From Tiliqua scincoides (Eukaryota; Chordata; Lepidosauria; Squamata; Scincidae): DNA of 64,000 bases. Below the pieces are notes generated by a model that was given only the letters and a program-made list of their open reading frames with translations, made no database searches and was not told the origin of the DNA. The position numbers were made by a program, and so were the translations under genes. The DNA lies in assembly GCF_035046505.1 (NCBI RefSeq), contig NC_089826.1:10708254-10772253 (forward strand), in the 5' to 3' direction. Shown one piece after another: positions 44,721 to 57,321 of this stretch (the stretch's first letter is position 1; every line of letters starts with the position of its first letter).

Positions 44721-45899
44721 ACCAGGACTATATAAGCTGAAACACACATTGGAACATTGCTATTCTCTGGAAGCACTGAGAATTGACACCGCTCTCTGTG
44801 CTCCCCATTTTGAACAACAAGAGAAGCCCATTGCTGGCAATGAATAAAGCTTGCAGATGACCACAACTCGAGTCTGCTGAGTTTGTTCTTGAACCTTGAA
44901 GTTACCGCGCAACACGGGCAAATCAATCCTAACCTTAGCAGGGCCGCCATCTAAGCAGTGGCACCAAAATGGCAACCGCTGTATCCTGTGGAGGCTGCCA
45001 GAAGTCTCTCTTCCCCTGAGTAAGGGCGCAGGCCCTCAATCGGGCTACTCGGGTCTGTGCTGACTGTTTTGGCCGGCACAGACTGGAGAACCTCTGTGAT
45101 GATAGGATCCTCCGCCAGTCCCACCCCCCACCCGATCAGTTCCTCCTCCCTCCCTGGAACGTCTCCCTGTGCCCCCCAAACCCACACTGCCACCCAGCAG
45201 TTATCATTGGGTGCTCCTGCAGTATCTTCCATCTGGTGTTGGGCCTAGCATCAACTGGTGCTGGCCTGGTGTCAGCACTCCCTACTCTTAGGGTGCCGTA
45301 AACATGATTTATGGCACATTTCCAACATCCAGTGCTAGCTCCAGATATGATTGGGCCCTTAATAGAAGCTGAATGAATTCAGGTGCCCCCTCAAGTCAAT
45401 TGGCTTCAACCTCTGGTTCTGTAAAAGGAAGTAGAACAATCTTTCTGGCAGGCTATCAACAGCTCCTGGTTCCTTGGGTATGCCTTAAATCTATCTCTTA
45501 AATTGTTGCAAAGCTCTGCCGTTATATCCCTGAAAATGGCCTGGTCTGTTTGTTTATCCACAGCTTTTCCATAACTCACCTGTGTCAGCCATGTCCTGCC
45601 ATGTCTGCTGACAATGCCCTTATTGTATTTTTTATCAGAATCTCTGCTGCAGGAGAACTTTCATTCTTGGGATAACAATGAATGAAACAAGTGTTGCTAA
45701 GTACGCTTTATAGGCTGGAGACGAAAAAACAAAACCAGAACCAAACACGCACATATAGTACAAAGTCAAGCTCATGATATTCCCTTCGCTTTGGATAGTG
45801 TTATTCTTGCCATCAAAATATTTGAGGCAGAATTGCTCAGACAGAAGTCTTACAAGAACAATGTCCTCCAAACAAATGCTGGGAATGTGCTTTTAATTG

Positions 45900-46059
45900 T
45901 TAAATGCAGGCCATCATTTTGGCATTTTTTATTACATAAAATCCATATGAAAAAGCTGGAAGCCCAAGACTGCTTCCTGGACTGAGAGGTTTCTCCGTGA
46001 GATTTGGCAGTGTTTCATCATCCAGCATTTTTAAGACATGACCATTCAGCTGAATTGAC
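45900..46059 (-). CDS. HPSE: HPSE exon 12 (last)
   Basis: [19 protein letters not shown], then [19 protein letters not shown], ending ACI and TAA. Near-identical in pattern to the human C-terminus. Confidence 0.95.
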
Positions 46060-49000
46060 CTGCAAGCAGAAGATGAAAGGAGGCACATTTTAGACACAAA
46101 TCTCAGTTGGAAAACGTGTAACCACAGAACAAATTGTATTTAAAGATAATACTTGCAATCACCATTTCTAGAATGAATACATTTCTGACATTTACAGCGT
46201 AAACCTAGTCAACTTTCCAGCGCCGATACAACCACAAAGCAGCCCCAAGGTAAGGGAACAAACATTCCCTTACCTCAAGGAGGCCTCCATGGCTGCCCCC
46301 CCTGCCCCAAGAATTCAATGAATGCCCAATCAGCACTAGAAAGTTGGTTAGGGTTGTTGTCAAAAATCAGTATATAATTGTTTTAAAATAATAATTTAAA
46401 AAATTATATTATCTCTTCCTTTGTATTTTTCAATTCTGTATCTTTCGTTGTTCAGAATTTAGAAAATGATGGGAACATGTAGATTGCTTACTTGGAAAGG
46501 ATGTTCTCTTTTCCGTACGGCAGTAAAAGATATTCATCTACCTGCTTGTTGGAGAAGGAAGAGGGTAGCTGCAAGTGTTTTGTGCTATTATAGAGGTTTA
46601 AGGCAAACAGAGTGATGTCACCATCCCTGTACTTTGGGCTAGAAAGAAAAACATGGAAACACTAATTAATAATCACATATGACAAACCAACAAACAAAAT
46701 ACAAATGCTTCATTCGTACTTGGGAAGACTGAATCCTGTCTGGGTTCGATGGAGCAACGTAAATAAGGTGCAATTTGGGTTTGGGGGGGGCAAAACCTGA
46801 CCCTCATTCACTAGAGCTGCCAAGGGGAAGGGGCAAGTTAAGTCCTCACAACCCAATGTTATCCAAATGGGTAGGTACCTCATGATTTTCTCCTGTATAA
46901 GTGATTGGCTGCCATTTACTCTTGGGAGAAAAATTAAGTCCTGTGAAGGAGACAAAGGTGCAAAGTAGGGCAAACTCTTCTCTCCTTCACACAGTGCAAT
47001 CCTAGGGTCAGTGCAGTAGCTGCTGTGCTGATGCTAGCCATTGTAAAACTTCTGTAAAGGGCTTTCCAACAACTTGCTTGTAAGCAATGCTGGCAGGAAG
47101 GTCTGTGCCATCCTGCCAATGCTGTATCCTGACCCCCAGCTGCCGGCAGATGTAAATGAAGCACAGAGCGGTATAGGGGCTGGGAGACAGTAGGTGGAGA
47201 GGGTGGGGGGATCAGGCCCAAGAGGGGGCAGGATTGGCAGAGCAGACCTCCACCATATGCTATTCTCTTGCCTGGACCTGGAAGCCCTACATGGGGCTTC
47301 ATGGACATGCATCAGCTAAATAGCTGGTGCCAATCTCATTAGCCCCATTGGGCAGGTTGGGGTGTTACCTGGGGTAAGTTGGAAAACATCCCCTTACCCC
47401 GAGGAGACCTCCAGTCTGCTCCTAAGCTGTGCTTGATACGGCAGAGCCCTGCTGCACCAGCACAGGTTAGGATTGGGCTGCTGCCCATCTCCTCCAACAT
47501 GTATTCCATAGGGACACAAATACAAGACCTGTACTCCACCCACAAATTATCTATCATAATAGTGGACATTTAGCTAGCACCAAAAACAAAACCCATCAGG
47601 TTCCTGGCCCAGGAATGCATTTGCAGAGTGAGGCTTCCCAGCTCATTTGGGAGTTTTACGTCTAGTGCCAAATTTCAGAAGCAGGAGGAAAAAGTCTTCC
47701 TTTGGTGTTATAATACTGTACGCATTGATTTACCTGTCACCTGTTCTTCCATCACCTGCCCGTCCCCCACCCCCTTATTTTCCTACATCCGACCTGTGCA
47801 AGACTTCAGCACAGCAATACTACCCTGCTGCAGCAGGGCAGCATTACAGCTTGTGATGGTGCACTAGCAAATGGACTCTTGCACCTCATCTTAGCTGCTT
47901 CTTGCCTTTGATCGCAGTTAACAAGGCTGGGCTATTTTTTAATGTGTTCAGTGCCTTCTGGATGTTATGCTGAATGCTTACTGGAGATCATTTGTGCAGT
48001 GAAGATACACTCGAAGCTTCCTTGGGTCTTCGCCTGTCAGGTTAACATTTAGGACTTTGGTGCCCACCAGTTGCTTGTATAGCAGAGAGAGCCAATAATC
48101 CTATATTGCATTAAAGAAAGGACAGCTTTTATCCATGACTCTCCCTCAAATAACACCTGTCATGAAATATATGACATTACTCCCTGAATTACTGTAATAA
48201 AGTAATGCCTGGGATGTCTAATCAGCAAGAAAAGTTACTTGTGGTCAGACAGCCAGGAACAAGGTGTACTTAAGTATATAAAAGCAGTTTCCCCCAGGAA
48301 TTGCTAAGCTGGAGACAGAAACTCAGGGCCAAACTATGTGTTATAGCAAGTATGAGTTTGACCCTTGTTCTTTCTTTTGAATATACAGGTTGTGTCTCGT
48401 TATCTGCTAGGGTTCCATTCCAGAAACCCTAGTGGATAAAAAAATCAGTGGACAAAAAAACAGAGGAAAAATAGATTTAAAGACCCACTTCCATTGCTCC
48501 TAATAAGGTCGTGTCTCGACATTCACAGGGGTTTGATTCTGGGACTCTCTGCTGATACCATAAAAACACATAATGTGTTAATGAAAGTAATTTTAACAAA
48601 ATTAAAAAGTGTGTCCCTTTACAATTGTGGTTTCAAAACAGCTTTTCTTACTATTGTAGAGAGGCAGTCAGCAATTAGAAATGCAAAGGACCCCTTGCTT
48701 TTGCCTGGCTCAGCTGAAGAATGGAATGATCACTTGCATGATTGTCTCTCTACCACAGTAAGAAAAGCAGTTTTTTAAAAGTGATTTTAAAGAGATGCAT
48801 TTTCCCCTTCTCCAGGGATCAGCACATTCCTTTTCATTTGCAGTGGCCATTCGTGTTGAGTCAAATCCGTGTATAAAAAATCCATGTATAACAAGATTGG
48901 ACCTGTAGTAGTATGTGGGATGTGTGTGAAATGCCATAGAACTATGGTGGGGTTGGGGGGGGGGCTTTACCTCTGAACTCTCTCTCACAACAGTTTAGAT

Positions 49001-52000
49001 TCTGATCATGCTCCCTACATGCTATTCACACTTTTAAAATCAGTTGAAAACCACTGATATGTAAAAAAAGAACATTATAGCATACAAGGGATGTACAAAA
49101 CATGGTGGGGGCTAAGTGTTTTGACTCCCAACATGGTTTTGTGGCATGTCACGTGCTCCTCCATGGTCTTCAAAAGAAAAAAATGTGAGGGAAACCCTCA
49201 TGCATTCATTATAAAATATAGTTTGGTCTCCAGACAACTTATATCTAGGGAGTGCTTTTGTTGTAGGAAAAATGTCATTTTGCCTGCACTCAAAATTGGA
49301 AAACAAACAAACAAAACAAGCAAAAAACATTATTTACGGCAATCATTTATGCAGTTTGAACAGTGGCTGCAAAATGTCACCAACGCCTATTGGCTAGTGC
49401 CCATAACATCACTGGTGATAGTGATTGACACTACTCTTATCCAACACCTGCATGCCCACATCATATTATATATTTTTGTCCTGCTTTAGTGCTTGGTCCT
49501 GCATAATCAGGGACACATGGGATCACTTCTGAAATAATTTTTTTAAAAAATGTTCTGATCATCACGAAGTACATTGAACACCACTGTAGCAAGACTCCCC
49601 CCCCCCCAATCTTGAATTTACATCCTTGCAACTTCCTGGTATCTCTCCTTGTTTAGATTCAGTGGTTTTGACCTTAGAAGCACCAAGAAAAAGATAAGTC
49701 CTGTTTTTGCAGAATCATTGTTTTGACTCATGACCACAGTGTTATGGACCTTGAGGAAGCTCACTGTTACATGGTTAATTAAGCCGGGCATATTATCCAG
49801 AATGTGTGGCCCATCTGGGTAGAAGTACAATGTACAGCTAGGCACAGAATAATAAGCAACTGGTATGGATGTGCAAGTTTCTCTGTATCATGTTGGACCA
49901 CTAATCAATCTAGCCCAGTAGTCTCTATTTTGTCTGGCAGCTGTTCTCTGAAGTCTTGGGCAGAGGTCTTTCTGCTGCCTTGAATCTTTTTAAAAGGAAA
50001 TAATGGAACTGAACCTGGGGCCTTCATGAAAAGCATGTGACCACCCCAACCTAAAGCCATTCCCTGAATGACACAGTTATTGCATACATACTGGCAAAGG
50101 TTCAAAGTCGGCATCCACCAGATGGTAGGAACCTGCTCCAAAGAAAGCCTGTCTCAACACCACATCAATACCCAGCCTGGCTGACAGTCCGAGTTTGTCC
50201 AGCCACCTGCCAAATCAAACAGGATTAAAAAAAAAAAGAGCAAACTTTAATTCATACAGTTGTAAAGCAACTGGACAGGGTGGGGGGCTTCTATCCAATG
50301 TGTGTTCTGTGCATGTGGTAGCAATGAGAGCAAAAGTGCTACCCTTGAAATATTCAGCACAATATTCAGCACCTGTGCTCCTGGGTGATATAACATATTG
50401 CAACACTGACCGCTTAATAACTTGAGCCGAGAAGAGTACAGAAAGCATTGCAGGAGAGCATTATTGGTAGGGAGGAGAGAGGACAGTGTTATGGAATGGT
50501 CTTTTATAACATAAATATAATATTTCCAATTCTATACCATGTACACATAATTCTGCAAATACCTTTAATTCATTCGAGAAACAAAATAGGTAAGAAATCC
50601 CTTTAAGGACAACTTTCTGTTATTTTACAATATGGAAGCACATGAGTTACACAGAACTCTTCAACAAGCAGTGACTAGAAGGGATACTATTATGTAACCA
50701 AAGTTTGCAGGTTTGGGGTGAATACAATGGTATTGGTATCTTCTTTTGTTTCCCTTAGGATTTGTCGCACAGATGAGATCCCTCACATGGCATGATGAGT
50801 TTCTGCAACACCATGTTGCTAATGGTGTTGGCTTGCACCTGTTGTATGTTAATATTGGGCTTCAGTGAACACAATACCTCTTTCCAGTTTGGACAAAGGA
50901 AGAGCTGCTGGTGTGCATGGAGCAAGAGATTTTATGGGTGAGATCTTGACATTCCGTCAGAGGAAAAAGTACTGCTCTGTCAGCCAGAAATTAAGCATTA
51001 TACTTACATAAAACCCGAAATATATGTATCAGACAATTGTGGAGCACCACCTCCATATGCTGAAGCAGTTTCTCCCAGCCACACTTTCTTGCCTGGAACT
51101 GTAGCATCAACAATCTGAAAAACATCACCAAATTAAGAAGACCATAAAGGAGAGTCAGTACACGGGTTAGACCTCGAAGATATGTTAACTTCTCAGCACT
51201 CTCAGATAGAAGGAAATGGCGGTTGAATGGAGCTGAAGAGCTGTTCACACAACCATGAGTAGTGTGGTAACAGCAGAAAAAGCATGTGACAAGGCTGTGT
51301 ATATTGGTGAGTTGGTTGTTTGCATCTACTGGCATGCACAGGAGACAGCTTTTGGTACATCAATTCATGACAAGTGCTCTAAAGCTGTTTGCCAAGAAGC
51401 TGGGCCGCAGACTTGTTGTGGCAGGTGGACACAGTCAATTCAGAGACCATTGGTGTCAAGGTCATGCTCTGTAGTTATCTCACACCCCGTTCTTGTGAAT
51501 GAGTCCCAATTGAGGCAGGAACCAGAATATTATTATTATTATTATTAACAGTATTTATATACCGCTTTTCAACTAAAAGTTCACAAAGCGGTTTATAGAG
51601 AAAAATCAAATAACTAAATGGCTCCCTGTCCCAAAAGGGCTCACAATCTAAAAAGATGCAAATGAATACCAGCAGACAGCCACTACAACAGACAGTGCTG
51701 GGGTGAGGTGGGCCAGTTACTCTCCCCCTGCTCCTCCCAAGACAGTACAATACTTCTCTTGTTGGAATATGTTCAGTGCATTACCCCATAATCCACCCAG
51801 CCACACAAATGACCTGTACCTGAAGAACCTCCTTTACAGCTGTGATGAAGGTATCCAGCACATCTGGACTAAGGAAATCTTCTCTGGTAGCGGTTCGTCC
51901 ATTCAGATAATAACTGCAATATCAAGACATTCATATAGATCTGAAGCTCATTGCCTGTCTTTTATATTCATGCCACAACTGGTTTTTCTTCTGATTTCCT

Positions 52001-55000
52001 TTCTATTTTCTTTGCAAGCCTGTCTGCAGTAAAAGGAACAGCTGTCCTGCAGTTAACATTTCTCTGAACCCACCACAACCGTTACTCCTATGTCAATGAG
52101 TCCAAATACAGAACACACTTGGAAGGAAAGCAAAGAAGGGCAATGGGGTGAGCTGCTTCTATAAAGTCTGAGGTCTGTGGGTGAGATGAAACTGAGTGAT
52201 TTGGGGAGAAAGTAGACTTTTTGCAGAGGTTTGAAAGGCCTTAAAAGTTCACAGCATCAGTGTTCTTGGAAGGCATTTCAGCACTGTAAGGCATGCTTCG
52301 TGCGCTGTAGGGTAGGAGGTCTGGTCTAGAGGGTAGAGCCTCTGTCTGCCTGAAGATAACATCCGCAGGTCGCCAGTTCAAGGCCACCGGCACCGTGCGA
52401 CCTTGAAGCAGCTGACAAGCTGAAGCCGAGCAATTCCATCTGCTCTGAGCGTGGGAGGATGGAGGCCAGGATGGAGGCCAGATCGGAATGAAACACCTGA
52501 ACGTAGTGGTTCTTGAAAGAAAGAACCTTCTTTCAATTGTAAAAATCCCTATTTAATAAGGGATTTAAATAAAAGCCTGCCTATGTAAACCACCTTGAAT
52601 AAAGTCTTGAATAAAGACCAAGAAAGGCGGTATATAAATACCTGTTATTATTATTATTATTATTATTAGGGAGGGGGCATCTGAACCTCAAGGTCTCAGG
52701 TGCGTGCCAGCAAAGCTTGAACCTGGCCTGTTTTCTTCCAAGAATGTCCATTGATTAAACATTTGTTCAGTGCCTTTAAAAACAGGTTTTTTTTTTAACT
52801 TGAAAAACCAGTCTGAGGAGTGGGGGGAGGGAGGGTGGTAGCTTTGGGACTTGTTATGAGGCCAGCCAAACAGGGCTAAGTAAAGCCCCTGCGGCTGCAA
52901 ACAGGGTTTTCTCTGAGCTTGGTGGGGGGGAAAAATTGTTTGTCGGCAGAACTGCCAACACATGAAGCAAGTGCTTTGAGTAGTGTGGTCTGAAAGAGGA
53001 AATGAACTGGCAGGAGATGCCCTGTCACCTCCCCAGCCCACCATCGCTGGCAGGGGATGCCCTGTCTCCTCCCCCAGCCCACCATCTACTGAGGTGCTCA
53101 CCTAGCCACTGCCACTGTATTCCACTTTTTAATGTGGTGGATACATAGATGTGTTGTTGATCACCTTGAGCATTTGCTGGAAATCGAAAGGTGGGATATA
53201 AATATTTATAATCAAGACATGCATACTTACAAATGCCATGTAACTGCGTCAATTACTTTTCCTCCTGATTTCAGGAAGCTGCAAAGAAACAACAGGGACA
53301 GCTTCATCACTTGCACTTTCTTTTTCCTCATATTCTAAAGCAGGGGTGCCCAAAACCTGGCCCTGGGGCCACTTGTGGCCCTCGGGGGCTCCCAATCAGG
53401 CCCTCGGGGAGTCCCCAGTCTTCAGTGAGCCTCTGGCCCTTCGGAGACTTGCTGGTGCCCATGCTGGCCCGATGCAACTGCTTTCAGCGTGAGGATGAGT
53501 GTTCAACCTTTCACCTGAGCTGTGGGATGAGGGCTCCCTCCTCTACTTGCTGTTTCACATCTGTGATGCAGCAGCAGCAGCGAACGAAAGGCTGGTCTTG
53601 CTTTGTGCAAGGCCTTTTATAGGCCTTGAGCTACTGCAAGACCTTCATTCATTCACATAAGTTTCATCTCTAATAAATTCATTGATGTAAATTTTTCAAA
53701 TTTTAAATGTAAATTAATTCTTTCCCTCCCCCCCCCCCGGCCCCCGAAACAGTGTCAGAGGGATGATGTGACCCTCCTGCCAAAATGTTTGGGCGCCCCT
53801 GTTCTAAAGGAACTGCAAAGTTGTAAGAAGCGCAACACATAAAACAATTGTTTTCAGTGAACGTTGTTCCCAGGATCAGATCAGCAACTGAAAGTCACAG
53901 GGCCCAAAGGGCAGCCTGCTGGTTAAGGGGGATTCATGGAGAGTGTGGCATGTAATGAAATGATGTGACTGCTTGACCACAGACCTGGCTCACAAATCAA
54001 CCCACATTGCTTAGCAATCTCATGACTCCTTCACCAAATGCCTAATGCTACACTGACCCACTCAGCCTGTATCTATGAGAGCAGGTTCACATGTGATGTT
54101 TTCCCTGCCATACACAGCTATGAAGAAAAACTTCGAAGTGTATCAGAACTTGGGGTCATCCAATTAAGGGCGCAATTGTAAGTGCCCCTTCAGCTAGTGC
54201 GAGTCCCTTTCGCCAACTGAAGAGTGTTGCAAAAGTGCTGTAAAGCACTTTCGCACCACTGTTCAAGGAGATAGGCCAGCTCACAGATGCTTTACTCCAC
54301 CGGATCCTGAGCCTCCGTGTCGAGCCAGTGGCCTGACACAGAGGCCCTTGATTCTACGCTGATCCTTGGGTCACCGTAGAATCGAGTGGCCCCATTGCAG
54401 GGCTACTTGCCTTACCCAGGGGAAGGGGATGAATTTCTCCTTCTCCCAAGGAACGACCAGCGCTGCCCATGTTGCATGTTGGATGCAGTGGCAGCCATTT
54501 TTGATGCTGCTGCAGCCCCACAAGCTGAGCAGCTCACGTTTGGGTCGTTAGTTCCCAGGCTGGTGCATTTACCATCTTCTTGTGAGTCCTGAGTAGACAG
54601 AATGCTTAATCATGGTTTGTTTTCCAGAACAATAGTTAAGTATTATGACTGAGCACCCTAACCGTGGTTAAAGATTTACCAAAACCAGGATATGAAACCA
54701 TAGAAGTGAGTTTACAAAGCATGGTTGCAGAGTAATCTGCAATGAGCATACCACAATGAATACCCCTCACCCCACACTGATAGCTCCCTATCTGTGCCCT
54801 GCAAGGATAAGGCTCAGCTTGCCAAACTAAACTATGGCTAACCATGCCTAAGCATGATGTCTGTACCAAACCAAAACAATCAGCTCACTGAGCCAGCAAT
54901 ACCAAATGCTTTCTTTTCACCTCCTCAGCAGCTTCTGAGTGTTCTTCCGAGGCCGACCTACATCAGGGCCATAGAGCTTGGCATTTCTGTAGATGCTGTA

Positions 55001-57290
55001 ACTGTTCAGAAGATGGCGCAGCTGTATGAAGTCCTGTCCTAGCTGGAAGCCGTCGATATAAATGCCAGACTTCATCCTGAAGCTGTTAGGCTCTGAAGAA
55101 AACATACACAGGCATAGCATTTCCTTAGGTCGGGGGCAGCCATGACTCATTCAAAATGTGCACAGTGGTAATCATCAACCACAAGCACAGAACATTAAAC
55201 ATGAAAATGGTTTTGAGATATGCCTTAAAGCAACACTCAGAACTGAAGATATGTGAAACTCCAAAAGGCACATTCTCGCTGTTGCCTGCCCTACACATAT
55301 AGCAGACTGCAGAGGTAGTAGCGTTTCAGACTAAAGGACGTGATTTTGAAATGCTCTCCATGTTTAAACACACACAAACACACATTCCATGCAATAAAAA
55401 TCCAGCTCATCAGGGAGAAAGTTCTGCTGTGCTAAATTTTATACTTTCAATAAGCCTTTCACATAGGGGAGGATTCATAAATAGGAACCCCTACCTGCCC
55501 AGGGAATCTGAAATGGTACCGTCAATTCTACTATCACATTCTACTCTATGCAGACTAAGCCTCAGTGTAGCTCTCAGAAGTGCCCAACCTTGTATTGTTC
55601 GAGCCAGCATGTAGAAATAGTCCCTGGATGATAGCCCAGCCCAGGTAAACATTTCATTTCAACTGATCCCTGGCCATTCTAGCTTGGGCTGCTCACAGCC
55701 TCCATCACTTCAGGCTCGGAGCCCATTCAAGATCAGAGCTCACAAAACTGGATATCCCTCTGTACCAAGTTCTTCTTTCCTGCCTTGATGGCATCTGTTC
55801 ACAAAGCAGCAAGAAGTGCACAAAGTGTTCTTCTTTGAAAAACTCTGTGTACCCACCACCCAATAGTCTGTGCAACCCAGGTCTGCAGCTACAGAGAGGT
55901 GAAACCTCCAGTGTAGCTTTGTGCATAATATATACTCCAACATGTGGGTGCACGTATATGATTACCGTACCATTTCCAAGTTCCCAAGACATGCTGTAAT
56001 TCTGGGAACTGGTATAGTCCAACAGCAGCTGAGCATTGGAGCTGTCCCACTGGTTCCCTTTCCGCAGCAAGGCATTGAGTCCAAAGATCAGATGGAAATC
56101 TGAGCACTGTGCAAAATTGTACAGAATGTCCACTGTGCTTTCTGTGAATAGGGGGCAAATAAAAACAATAATGAATCAATGAGTTACGGCTGACATTTAT
56201 CCCCACCCAGTCCTAGATGAGCTAATTCAGTACTGAATGTGGGGTAGGCGCCCCAGCAACATGTCAGCACAGTGGGGTCAATATGCTTCCGCTAGCCCTC
56301 TCTTACCCCTGTGTCTGAACAGTGAGTGGGTTGTATTTGAATCTTTCCCCTGAAGTGCTCATTTTACACCTTGCAAGTAGAAAAGCATGCAAGAGGAAAC
56401 ATGCAAAAATGGAAGAACCCCCCCCCCCACCTGCAGCATGAAGTGACACGGCCTGTTCTACCACCTCCTTTGGCTGCATGCGCCCGCAAAGCTCTCTGCC
56501 AGCCAGTGGCATCATTAGGGTTTGAGTCACCCAGTACGAGAGGCCAGAGCATCACCCCCATGATGGACTTCCTCCCATGCTGTGGGTGGGGCAAATTCCG
56601 GGGCAGTGGGAGTGGTGATGCACTATCGCTACTTCCCTGCTGGTTTTTTTGGCTATAACATTTGATAGAATACAGATTTTCAAATGTGGTTTGTTTAGTT
56701 AAATTCTGCATGAAATTACGCATCAAATGATATATAACATGACGGTATTATTCAAAAATACCAAGATATTAAAAATTCTGGTCGGTAGTGGTGTCACTCC
56801 TCCCCCCCATGCACATCATCTGTTGTGGCCTGCACCCCCTAGTGACGCCACTGCTGCCAGCTGCTCTGAGCTGACAGAGCAAGACTTTCCTAAAGCCTCT
56901 CTTGTTGCTCTCACTGAGAAGGGAAGGCAAAAGGGTTCGGCTCTGTTCTGTATTTCACCTCACTTGGGAGAAGGCAGCCAAGGTGCACAGGAAGGAGGCC
57001 GCAAGGTTTGGGGCTGCACTGGAAGCCTGCCCCATGGCCACCAATGCCCTGGCCCTCCTGACCGGTTTGTGAGCTGTGGTACTAAGCTTCTAGGTGTCAT
57101 TATTTTCAGCAGCAGCAGCAGAGAGACCAACATGTAAGGAGCACAAATGGCTTACGTGTAATGGTGGTGTTTTTATACTTTTTCCTGTACTGCTCCCTAA
57201 GGATGACCATCTCCTGGAAGGGCCACAAAGTCCGTAAGTGCTCCATGATGTCCGAAGGAGTGGATTGAAATCCACAAACATCTACAGCAT

Positions 57291-57321
<31 letters not shown>

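Noticed and set aside
52318-52440. Possible tRNA gene
   Set aside because: A- and B-box-like motifs belong to a SINE with a long body and ATT tail; no cloverleaf with a proper anticodon arm was evident.
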